64,000 nt of DNA from Algoriphagus formosus (GTDB taxonomy: Bacteria > Bacteroidota > Bacteroidia > Cytophagales > Cyclobacteriaceae). The notes beneath the pieces are model-generated. The model was not told the origin of the DNA, ran no database searches, and was given only the letters and a program-made list of their open reading frames with translations. Position numbers and translations under genes: made by a program. The DNA is taken from contig NZ_NIUC01000006.1 in the NCBI RefSeq assembly GCF_002807035.1, forward strand, positions 1-64,000, written 5' to 3'. Shown here one piece after another: positions 44,340 to 53,600 of this stretch (position 1 is its first letter; each line of letters begins with the position of its first letter).

Positions 44340-46667
44340 ATGAATTATACAAGCATGTATAGTGTCCTGGCAGTGAAAAAGCTCTTCAAGTCTTTAGTAG
44401 TCTTGGGACTTATGTTTCTTTTCATTGCTAATCCAAAGGCCTTAGCCCAAAATGACACCATTCCTCCCTCGAAGCTGATTATGCGGGATACGATTGATGT
44501 GGGTGACTCAGCTCGGAAAGGAATAATCAATAAATTGATTCAACCTATTCGCTTCAAGGAAAATAGGAATAAAAGGGAAAGGGAGCGAGTAGTCGATTTA
44601 ATTAGAAACTTAACCACTGATGGAGATTTAGCTATTGACTCTACCACAGTTCAATTGATTGCTGATGAACTTCTGGACTTGACCAATCAATTGATGGTTA
44701 CAAAAGATACCACTGTAAGCATACAGAACGAGATCGCACGAACCATAAAAAATTTAGATTCTAAAGCTCCAAAAGTCTTGGTGGACTCCATTCAAATTCA
44801 ACTGGGGAATGTCTTACAGGGACTTTTAGATCAATCACAAAAAGAAAAGGCAGCTGAAAAAAGCTCCCTAACTGCCTCCCTTTCTGAACTTAGACAAATA
44901 GGATTGTCTTGTGGAGCCCCCGGACTACCGATTTTAAGGGATTCGGTGGGAGATACTCTAATCGTTGATTATCAATTCTGCCTTAAAGCAAAAATTCCTG
45001 TTTTTGGATGGTATGGAAACGCAAATAATTTCCAAGAATATAATTTAAACTACCTGACCGATTTGATCATTCAGAGCTATCAAGTAGGCTCTGATGGGTT
45101 GGAAGCAAATCCAAGGGGGTTGAGAATGGTCTTAGATTCGGCTGTTTTATCCAAAAGCTTGGCTTTTGGCAAACGCGTCTCGCTTTCCATAGAGACTACC
45201 TCTGCACAGCGTACCCGGAATTTATTGAGAAGTGCAAGTGTAAGTTCCAGCTTGTTTGGCAGGATCAATGAATTGGTCAAGGAGTATGGATTAGGAGGAA
45301 TCAACATAAGCCTTGCCGGACTACGTGAAAGTGATAGTGAGGGTCTTTCTAATTTCATTGGAAAATTCAAAGAGAACCTAGCTGCTCTTGATACTACTCT
45401 GCTTCTTACACTCAATATTCCCCCTATAGCCAATAGCCCTGAGTTTGATTTGGCATCCAGTATTGATTATACGCAGTTAAATTCCCAAGTAGATTATTAT
45501 TTAATTCAGGCTCAAAGGCTAAATATTGCTGAAACAACTATTCCCTTTTCACTCAGCCCACTTTACCCTGATCAGACTAGTTCAAGAGGTTCTATAGAAA
45601 ACGCAGTTGCCTTTTATACCAATGGGAAAGTTCCCATCAGTAAGCTGGTGGTCACCCTCAGTTATGAAGGGATTTTTTGGCCGATGCAAGGTTTTATTCC
45701 AGGTAGTAGAGCTGATGATTTTGGAACAATCATAGACTACAGTGAAAGCCAGGCAATACTATCCAGGGCTTTGGAAAGTGAAAATGGATCGGTTTTAGGC
45801 TTTGATCCAATTCAGGCATCTGCATATTTGAATTACAGGGATTCTCAAGGTTTAAAGCAACTTTGGTTTACCGAGTCCCAAGGTTTAGGAGCAAAGTATA
45901 AATGGCTTTTAGACAATAATGTAGGTGGAGTGGCTATTCTAGGTTTAGGGACGGAATCAGGCTTAAACTCACTTTGGGATGTATTAGGGGCGTCTATGAT
46001 CGAAGTAGACTCCCTTGTTGTGTCAAGTCAGAAAATTGAGGTTGAAGAAGCTCAAGAGCCTAGGACTATTTGGAGTTATTTAAAGACCTACAGTAGAGAT
46101 ATTCAGTGGGCGGGACTAAATGATATTTACATAGGAGACCCAAATAAAAAGCCAAAAGAGGAGTATTGTTATTACGACATCTATCCAGATGGGGATAGTT
46201 TGCGGGTTTTGGCAAACCAAAAGGGGATTCAAAGTTATTGGGATTATGAAAATAAATTCTCCCAGTATCCAGGGACAGATTATTATTCCCTTGATTCAGA
46301 TAAAGAATGCCTTTGCCTCTTAGGCCGTTGGGATAAATATGCTGATTTGAATTTCATAGCTTTTGCTATCTTTTTTGTTCTCCTAATTCTTGCTGTGGTG
46401 ATTACCTTTTTTGGTATCAAGCGATTCGGGGAAGAATGGACATTAAGGAGTGTTTTTATTGGATTGACAATTGCATTTGGTTTACTAGCCTTTATTTGTT
46501 TCTTTTTCTTTCTCTTTTTTAATACCCAACTCAAGTTTATCGGTGCCGGAAGTAGCGAAGTAACTATTTGGGGGGTAATCATAATTTTTATAGTTGGCAT
46601 CTTGGCTGGAATCATCATTCATCGATTACGTATTTCAAGAACTTTTACGCAAAGAGATTTGCCTTAA
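44340..46667 (+). CDS. Membrane-anchored GH18-like protein without catalytic glutamate
   Basis: The 775-residue protein has a signal peptide (about 1-36, ending KALAQN) and a helical periplasmic region (40-180). A TIM-barrel region of the GH18 (chitinase-like) type follows (about 210-560): IPVFGWYGNANNFQEYNLNY, LGGINISLAGL where the family has DGxDxDxE, SQVDYYLIQAQRL, VPISKLVVTLSYEGIFW and NVGGVAILGLG. The position of the catalytic Glu is Ala, and the Asp residues are replaced by Gly, Asn and Ser, so hydrolysis is unlikely; binding of peptidoglycan or another glycan is more plausible. Three membrane helices close the protein (about 670-760). It lies one base behind the tape-measure gene, so it belongs to the cluster. 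An anchoring role at the envelope is inference. Confidence 0.75.
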   Translation: MNYTSMYSVLAVKKLFKSLVVLGLMFLFIANPKALAQNDTIPPSKLIMRDTIDVGDSARKGIINKLIQPIRFKENRNKRERERVVDLIRNLTTDGDLAIDSTTVQLIADELLDLTNQLMVTKDTTVSIQNEIARTIKNLDSKAPKVLVDSIQIQLGNVLQGLLDQSQKEKAAEKSSLTASLSELRQIGLSCGAPGLPILRDSVGDTLIVDYQFCLKAKIPVFGWYGNANNFQEYNLNYLTDLIIQSYQVGSDGLEANPRGLRMVLDSAVLSKSLAFGKRVSLSIETTSAQRTRNLLRSASVSSSLFGRINELVKEYGLGGINISLAGLRESDSEGLSNFIGKFKENLAALDTTLLLTLNIPPIANSPEFDLASSIDYTQLNSQVDYYLIQAQRLNIAETTIPFSLSPLYPDQTSSRGSIENAVAFYTNGKVPISKLVVTLSYEGIFWPMQGFIPGSRADDFGTIIDYSESQAILSRALESENGSVLGFDPIQASAYLNYRDSQGLKQLWFTESQGLGAKYKWLLDNNVGGVAILGLGTESGLNSLWDVLGASMIEVDSLVVSSQKIEVEEAQEPRTIWSYLKTYSRDIQWAGLNDIYIGDPNKKPKEEYCYYDIYPDGDSLRVLANQKGIQSYWDYENKFSQYPGTDYYSLDSDKECLCLLGRWDKYADLNFIAFAIFFVLLILAVVITFFGIKRFGEEWTLRSVFIGLTIAFGLLAFICFFFFLFFNTQLKFIGAGSSEVTIWGVIIIFIVGILAGIIIHRLRISRTFTQRDLP

Positions 46668-46687
46668 AATCAATAACTTACATAGCT

Positions 46688-48892
46688 ATGGGAAATGTCA
46701 TGAAGTCATCTGCGAAAATAAAGTCAAGTGAAAAAGCTGGTTCTGAAAAGAATTCTTCGAAACCAATAGCCCAATTGAAAGACAATCGCTCAGAAATTTT
46801 GGTACAACAACAGCTTTCTTCCTTACTCAATCTATCAGCAGAAAAGAAAGCTGTTCAGAAAGCCCAAATGAGTGATGAGGAGGAGCTTCAGATGGCAGCA
46901 ATCCAAGAGGAAGATCTACAAATGAAGCCAGATGGTAAGCAGGTACAATTGGCAGAAAATGAGAAGGAAGAACTTCAGATGATGCAGGACGAGGAAGAAG
47001 TTCAAATGGCGGCTGTCGAAGAGGAAGAAGAGCTTCAGATGAAGAAGGATAGGGGATTGGTACAACTTGCAGAAAACGAGGAAGAGGAATTGCAGATGAT
47101 GGGTATGGAGGATGAAGAAGAACTCCAAATGAAGTCTCAGGATGGGCCAGTATTAGATTCTGGAATAAGTAAAAAAGCGGATGCCAGTATTCAGAAAAAA
47201 GAGAACCAAACTGGTCTGCCTGATCAGCTGAAGTCTGGGGTTGAGAATCTGTCTGGGCATAGTTTAGACGATGTTCAGGTGCATTATAATTCAAAGCTTC
47301 CTACACAGTTACATGCGCATGCCTTTGCACAGGGTTCGCAAATACATATTGCACCAGGCCAAGAGAAGCATTTACCGCACGAGGCTTGGCATGTGGTCCA
47401 ACAAAAGCAGGGGAGGGTTCAACCAACCCGACAATTAAAAGGAAAAGTCAATATCAATGATGATGAGGGTCTTGAACGGGAAGCGGATATTATGGGAGCA
47501 AAGGCAATGAATGTTGGCTCTGTAGCCCAAAATAAATTGAAAGATGAGAATCAGATAGCTTCTGCAAGTACACAGCTGGTAGTACAAAAGGTAAATAAGG
47601 AAGAAAGGCCTGTTTTTGATGAGAAAGTGTCTGAGCTTATTCAGCAGGCAAAGGTTATCGTAACCGCATTAGCAAAAAAAGGAGAGGATTGGGAAGCCAA
47701 GTATAAAGAAAAGGGAAAAGAGAAGGGTGAGGAAAAGGCTAAAGGTCTGATTTCAGGAGAAAGTGAAGAGACTAATTATCCGAAAGAAGCTCTTAAACTG
47801 GTATGGGGCCAATTGAGCAAAGAAGAAAAGTGGGAAATAGCTAAGGAAGTAGGTGGTACCCTTTGGGAAGCTGTGAAACAAATGCCGAGTTTACCAGACT
47901 CCCCAGATGAAGAATCTGAATCCTCGGGTAGCATATTCAGTATTTTTGGAGCTAAGGAAAAGGGGAGTGAAAAGCCAAAAAAGGATAAAAAACCGAAAAA
48001 GGATAAGGGAGAAAGCGAGTCGCAAGGCTCTTCCAGCCTGGTTGCAGATGCTTTAAAAGAACTCACTCTTGACGATGCAAAACAGGCCTATGAGGTTTAT
48101 AAAAAGTATAAGAAAATCAATCAAAAAATAAAGGAGGTTAAAGGAAAAGCTATTGAAGCTTCGGGTAAGGTTGGAGGAGAAGTAGGTGGATTTTTTGGGG
48201 ATATTAGAAACAGGATAGAATTTGCCAAACAGTTTGAGGGCCAAAGAAGGGAGTTTATGATGGCGAAGAAAAGGTATGAAACCCTGGTAGGACAGGTTGA
48301 AGGAGACGCACGGTATAAGGCACAGATGGATGCACTTCATGATGCCTTCATAAATATTCAGGGACCAGGAAGGGTATTTTTGGGAATTGAGCAAAGTTGG
48401 AACCAAGAATATTTTGAAGTCTGCGCTATTGCTCTTCATAATTTAAGAGATTCTGACTCAAAATTCCGAAAACTTATTGGAGCTGTAGAGGAAACTGCAA
48501 AAGAGATCGGTGCCTTTTTGGGATTAACGGAAAAGCCAAAAGAAGATGCCCCACAACTGGAAAAGCCAGGATCATTAGCTGGAGCACAAGCATCTATGCT
48601 ATCAAAGCTCACTATGGTTACCGATAAAAGCTGGAGGTCAAAAACCTTCTTTTTCTTTACTCCGAAGGGTATTTCGGAAATCAAGTCCCTGATTTCGAAA
48701 GGGGGAGAGCCTGCTGAAGTTTTGGCAAAGGTTAAAGCCAAAGCAGAAAGTTTTGGAAGCTTGGAAAGTAGCTCAAACCGAAGTGCTGAGACCCAAATTC
48801 TCTATGAGGCCTTGGCAAAGGTAAATCTTAATGACTTCAATAGTGTCTGGGCTGCAACCTCCAAGTTGGATGATGTCATGGGGATGATTTGA
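46688..48892 (+). CDS. DUF4157 (eCIS core) protein, candidate effector
   Basis: The ATG at 46688 gives 734 residues; an upstream frame overlapping the previous gene was rejected. Segments: basic start (1-30); acidic Gln/Met-rich repeats (about 55-160: EEELQMKKDRGLVQLAENE and similar, about five units); the DUF4157 domain (about 175-265) with QVHYNSKLPTQLHAHAFAQG and the zinc-peptidase-like HEAWH (His231, Glu232, His235); a Lys/Glu-rich linker; and a helical C-terminal region (about 460-734) with no family I recognise. DUF4157 marks proteins linked to eCIS clusters, many with toxin domains behind it. Its place as last gene fits a payload. The target of the C-terminal region is unknown, and no immunity gene is seen. 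Confidence 0.8.
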   Translation: MGNVMKSSAKIKSSEKAGSEKNSSKPIAQLKDNRSEILVQQQLSSLLNLSAEKKAVQKAQMSDEEELQMAAIQEEDLQMKPDGKQVQLAENEKEELQMMQDEEEVQMAAVEEEEELQMKKDRGLVQLAENEEEELQMMGMEDEEELQMKSQDGPVLDSGISKKADASIQKKENQTGLPDQLKSGVENLSGHSLDDVQVHYNSKLPTQLHAHAFAQGSQIHIAPGQEKHLPHEAWHVVQQKQGRVQPTRQLKGKVNINDDEGLEREADIMGAKAMNVGSVAQNKLKDENQIASASTQLVVQKVNKEERPVFDEKVSELIQQAKVIVTALAKKGEDWEAKYKEKGKEKGEEKAKGLISGESEETNYPKEALKLVWGQLSKEEKWEIAKEVGGTLWEAVKQMPSLPDSPDEESESSGSIFSIFGAKEKGSEKPKKDKKPKKDKGESESQGSSSLVADALKELTLDDAKQAYEVYKKYKKINQKIKEVKGKAIEASGKVGGEVGGFFGDIRNRIEFAKQFEGQRREFMMAKKRYETLVGQVEGDARYKAQMDALHDAFINIQGPGRVFLGIEQSWNQEYFEVCAIALHNLRDSDSKFRKLIGAVEETAKEIGAFLGLTEKPKEDAPQLEKPGSLAGAQASMLSKLTMVTDKSWRSKTFFFFTPKGISEIKSLISKGGEPAEVLAKVKAKAESFGSLESSSNRSAETQILYEALAKVNLNDFNSVWAATSKLDDVMGMI

Positions 48893-48944
48893 GGTTGGAT
48901 TGAATAAAAACTTATGGTAATTAATTAATAATCAGAGGTTTTTT

Positions 48945-50375
48945 TCACTTTTTATAAAGTTTGAAAATTGGATTTTCTTGATGGGCCTCAAGCATCAAAG
49001 TGTTTAATTCTTTGGCTACTTCTGGAAACCTTTTAGCTAGGTCGATTTTTTCCTCGGAGTCAGACTCAAGATCAAAAAGCTCTATCTGTCGCTCGGGATA
49101 ATCTCTGACATTAAGTTTGACACCTTTCCACTTTCCTTTTCTGATGGCTTGCTTACCACCTTGTTCTAAAAATTCCCAATAGAGATAAGAATGGCTCTCT
49201 TGTTTCCCTTGATCTAAAAGAGTTGGAAGGAAAGAAATTCCATCTACCTGATTATGCAAGGGTGTTTCCACTAGTTGGGAAAAGGTTGGTAAAAAATCCC
49301 AAAAGGCTGAAATGTGATGACTGATGCTGCCAGATTGGATTTTTTCAGGCCATTTGATGATCAAAGGAACTCTGATTCCTCCCTCATATAAATCCCTTTT
49401 GTGTCCCCTAAATGGGCCATTACTGTTAAAAAACTCAGGATCATGTCCACCTTCTACATGTGGGCCGTTATCAGATGTGAATATTATGAGAGTATTTTCT
49501 TCCATGCCTTTTTCTTTAAGCAAATGAATAATATCGCCCACCTGTAGATCTAATTCCTCCATCATGGCTGCGAAGGAAGCCTTAGGAAAGGGATTGGATT
49601 GATATCCACCAGGGCTCATATCAGGACCGTAATCACCACCTTTTCCTGCTAGGTGTTCTTTCTCTGGTCCAATTATTTTCCGGTATTTCTCCACTCTATT
49701 CTCTGAAGAAGCGGCAAGTTCTGCATGGGGAATGATCAGTGGAATGAATAAAAAGAAGGGAGTCTTTTCATTTTGCATTTTGATAAATTCCATAGCTTGA
49801 CTATGGATCAAATCAGGGGCATATACCTTCTTTAAACCTAATTCATTGCCATTTAAATAAACTTTTGATTCATTTTTCCATAAATACTCAGGGTAGTATC
49901 GATGGGCCAGTTTTTGGCAATTGTAGCCATAAAATGAATCAATCCCTTGATTTTCGGGTGATCCTGTACTTCCCGGAAAACCCAAACCCCATTTTCCAAA
50001 AGCACCAGTGACGTAGCCAGCCTGTTTAAACAGTTTTGGAATCGTCATCAATGTATCAGCTAAGGGGAATTGTCCTTCAGGCTGAACTTCTCTATTTCCT
50101 CTTATAGGGGTATGACCTGTATGTAGTCCAGTCAAAAGAGTCGAGCGGCTAGGAGCACAAACGGTAGAACCTGAGTAATGATTAGTAAAAAAGATTCCAT
50201 CCCTTGCGAGTTGGTCGATATTTGGAGTTTCAAAATATGCCTGTCCTGTCATGCTCAGGTCACCATATCCCAAGTCATCTGCGAGGATAAAAATCACATT
50301 GGGTCTTTGACCAAGGACTCGATTCCCGCATATAAACAATAGAAAAATCAGAAGGTGTGAATAAGATCTTTTCAT
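48945..50375 (-). CDS. S1-family sulfatase with signal peptide
   Basis: The ATG at 50373-50375 gives 476 residues starting with a signal peptide (MKRSYSHLLIFLLFICG...); a further ATG 57 bases upstream would give an unusual extension. The N-terminal metal site is NVIFILADDLGYGDLS. The formylglycine site is Cys73 in VCAPSRSTLLTG, which needs a maturation enzyme not encoded here. Later sulfatase motifs include GKWGLGFPG and TSDNGPHVEGG. It removes sulfate from glycans in the periplasm or outside. It is transcribed away from the regulator gene and shares its upstream region. Confidence 0.92.
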   Translation of the reverse strand: MKRSYSHLLIFLLFICGNRVLGQRPNVIFILADDLGYGDLSMTGQAYFETPNIDQLARDGIFFTNHYSGSTVCAPSRSTLLTGLHTGHTPIRGNREVQPEGQFPLADTLMTIPKLFKQAGYVTGAFGKWGLGFPGSTGSPENQGIDSFYGYNCQKLAHRYYPEYLWKNESKVYLNGNELGLKKVYAPDLIHSQAMEFIKMQNEKTPFFLFIPLIIPHAELAASSENRVEKYRKIIGPEKEHLAGKGGDYGPDMSPGGYQSNPFPKASFAAMMEELDLQVGDIIHLLKEKGMEENTLIIFTSDNGPHVEGGHDPEFFNSNGPFRGHKRDLYEGGIRVPLIIKWPEKIQSGSISHHISAFWDFLPTFSQLVETPLHNQVDGISFLPTLLDQGKQESHSYLYWEFLEQGGKQAIRKGKWKGVKLNVRDYPERQIELFDLESDSEEKIDLAKRFPEVAKELNTLMLEAHQENPIFKLYKK

Positions 50376-50523
50376 GATGTTTTTATTGATGGTCGATTGC
50401 CAATAATTTGAAATAGAGCGCAAAAATCCCATTTTATTTCAAACTACTAAATATATATAGTCCACACCAGCTCAAACAATGCTTTCCTGATTCATTGAAC
50501 GATCTATACCCCTTTTTGCTCTA

Positions 50524-50548
50524 TTTATCCCCTAAATGAAAAATATTC
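50524..50548 (+). promoter_or_regulatory. Candidate operator upstream of regulator and sulfatase
   Basis: tttatcccctaaatgaaaaa and the next bases resemble tttgcccccttagatgaatg at 54731, upstream of susC (about 16 of 25 positions with one gap). It lies in the 283-base region between the divergent sulfatase and hybrid regulator genes. The AraC-type domain of the regulator could bind both. Confidence 0.3.
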
Positions 50549-50658
50549 CCCAGTAATTTGAGAATTATTGTAAAGTTGAAAAAATCAGTCCGTTAGCGGG
50601 TATTTAATGGTTTTGGAATACAAAAGGAATAACTTACAGATAATAAACCCAAAAATGA

Positions 50659-53600
50659 ATGAGATCACTTCTCCTTTTTTTAGTGGCTCTATTGTTATTG
50701 CATTCAGTAAGTGCTAAACAGGTTGAGCCTTCCCAAGAGGAATTTTCTATTGATGTATTGAATGTGAGAAAAGGCCTTTTGAGCAATTTTGTCACAAAAG
50801 TGGTATCTGACGAAAACAATCTGAAGTTTTTTGCCACTGAAGGAGGTATTTCAAAATTTGATGGCTATAGTTTTACAGATTTTAGGCCAGGAGAAGAATA
50901 TCCGGGATTGGAAAATGAAAATATTGAAATCCTTTATAAGGATAATTCGAACAAAATATGGATAGGAACCAAAGAGGGGGGGCTATCTGTAATGAATACT
51001 CAAAAGCAAACGATTCGAAATATGAATCATGTTTTTTCCTCCTTAACAGATAAGAAGTTGCGGGTAATTTCAATTCAGGAAGATGGAGATGGTAAAATTT
51101 GGGTAGGGACTTGGAGCAGTGGTCTTTTTGTCTTGGACCCTTTCAATGAATTGATCACCCAGCATTTTCCTTTTGAGCAGCCTGTCTATAATATCATCAA
51201 GGATAGATATGATAATATTTGGTTCCTAGCAGGAAATGGGCTCAATAAATTTGACCCATCTGAAAAACGAAGAATTCGATATCAAACCAAATCTATCTAC
51301 TACAATTTAGCAGAGGATACCCTTCGGAATAAAATCTGGCTGATCGGTAACAAAGGAAAAATCGTAGCCCTAGGAAATTTTGACTATGAGCTACAATCTT
51401 TAGAGGAGGAATTACTTCCTTTACAGGCCTCCTATGTTAAAAGCTTGGCAATAGATAATAAAAATAGAATTTGGCTGGGAAGCTGGGGAGATGGCTTATA
51501 TATCAGTGATCCAAATGCCAAGAATTTTAGAAAAATCAATACCAATCCCCAAGGTGGAGGTCTGGATAATATCAATTACTCAATTATACTTAGTATTGAT
51601 ATTGATGAAAATGGAGTCGCTTGGTTAGGAACCTCCCATGGAGGAGTGCTAATTCTCTACCCGAATAAAGGCTTTGAAATATCAAGAATAGTTGACTCGG
51701 GCCCAATTCCAGATTTTAACATCACTTCCTTTTTTAAGGACTCTCAAGGCAATTCTTATAAAGGGACATTAACAAAAGGAGTTTTTACTGATCAGAATCT
51801 TAATGATTTCTCAAGGTTAAGAGAAGTGATTCCATCACGAATCAACTGCTTTTTTGAAAGCGAACAGGATCTGTATATAGGTACAGGGCAAGGACTCTAC
51901 ATTGTGAAGAACAAAAATTTCAATCAGATAGAGAAACATTTCAAAAATCAAAAAATCACTGCTGTTCATGTTGATAGGAAGAACAGACTTTGGCTAGGTA
52001 CCCAACAGCTGGGTTTGAAAATGATGGATTCGACTCAAAACCTGGAATCTTCAACGTGGATTATTTTTTCTGAATCTAGCTCAGAACATCCTTTGACAAA
52101 TAACAGAATCAGTCAAATCAAAGAGTCAGAATCAGGTGAAATCTGGTTGGGAACCTACTCTGGAATAAATAAATATGATGAACAGAGCGGTAATTTCATC
52201 CCCCAAGAGCAATTAACTACCTCTTCTTTGCCCCCGAGTATCATCAATGACATGCATTTAATTGAAAACTTTTTTTACCTAGGAACTCCCAAAGGTATTC
52301 TTGTTTTAAAAAGAGCGGGAAGCATGTTGGAGGTAGTCGAGTCCTTTGATCGAAGTTCGGGCTTAACCAATGATTTCATTTGTGCGATAGAGGATGATTT
52401 AGAAGGTAATCTTTGGATATCTACTACAACTACTCTAACTAAATTTAATCCAAGTCAAAAAACCTTTATCAATTATGATAGAGAAGACGGAGTAATGATC
52501 AATTCTTTTCATATAGGTGCCTCCTTTAAAGATTCAAAAGGTTTGCTTTTTTTTGGAGGTTCTAATGGACTGATCTCTTTCGATCCTTCAAAAATTTCTG
52601 AGCAAATTGAGGTTCCAGAGGTAGTATTGACAAAGTTGATTGTAAATAACAAATCCTTAAATGTAGGGGATGAAGTAGGAGGAAAGGTCATTCTCGATAA
52701 TTCCATAGAAAATACTCAGAAAATTGAATTGGATTATAGCCAAAATCATCTCTCTCTGACCTTTACTGTCAATGATTTCTTGGGACCTGACAATATTTTT
52801 TATTCCTATAAACTCAAAGGGTTGCAGGATGAATGGGTAACCCTCGGGTCAACGAATCAGATTAGTTTTACTGGATTGAGATGGGGTGATTATGAATTGC
52901 TCCTTAGGGCTAGTAGAAATAACCAGGACTGGAGTCCAGAGCGAAGTCTACTAATACAAATTGATTCTCCTCCCTGGCTCACTTGGTGGGCATTTTTGGC
53001 CTACTTTTTATTGGTTTCGGCAATTTTGTTCTTGATTCGGTATGTTACAGCAAGGCAGGCAAGACTGGAAGCTGAGCTTCGAATCATTCAAATTGAGAAG
53101 GAAAAAGACCATGAATTGAGTGAAGCAAAAATCACTTTCTTCACCAATATTTCTCACGAATTTAGGACTCCGCTAACGTTGATATTAAGTCCTATTACTG
53201 AGTTGTTGAGTAATTTTGACCTTAAAGATTCCGTCAAAGAAAAACTATTATTAGTAGAATCTAATGGGAAAAGGATGTTGGATTTGATTAATCAGTTACT
53301 GGATTTTCGAAAATCAGAACATGGACTTCTCAAACTAAATCTGACCCATTCGGATTTCATCGGTTTTGTTCGGGAAGTCTACCTGAGCTTTAAAGGTTTG
53401 GCGATCAAAAAGCAAATTAGCTATGATTTAGAAACTGAAATTGATTCCCTGTATTTAGAGTTTGACAGAAGTCAAATGGAAATCGTGATTTGTAATCTTC
53501 TTTCCAATGCTTTTAAGTACACCAAGGTAGGAGGAGAGATTAAATTAAGCATATGCTGTTTAGAAGATTCAGTTCGTGTCAGTGTGAAAGACAATGGGAT

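Noticed and set aside
44340..46667. Active chitinase in the eCIS cluster
   Set aside because: The catalytic acidic residues of GH18 are absent at the expected site, so only a GH18-like fold is claimed.
46568..46687. Earlier start of the DUF4157 gene
   Set aside because: It overlaps the membrane helix coding part of the previous gene by about 100 bases and adds non-conserved residues.
46827..47294. 155-residue minus-strand frame opposite the acidic repeats
   Set aside because: A shadow of the repeated GAG/GAA and CAG codons.
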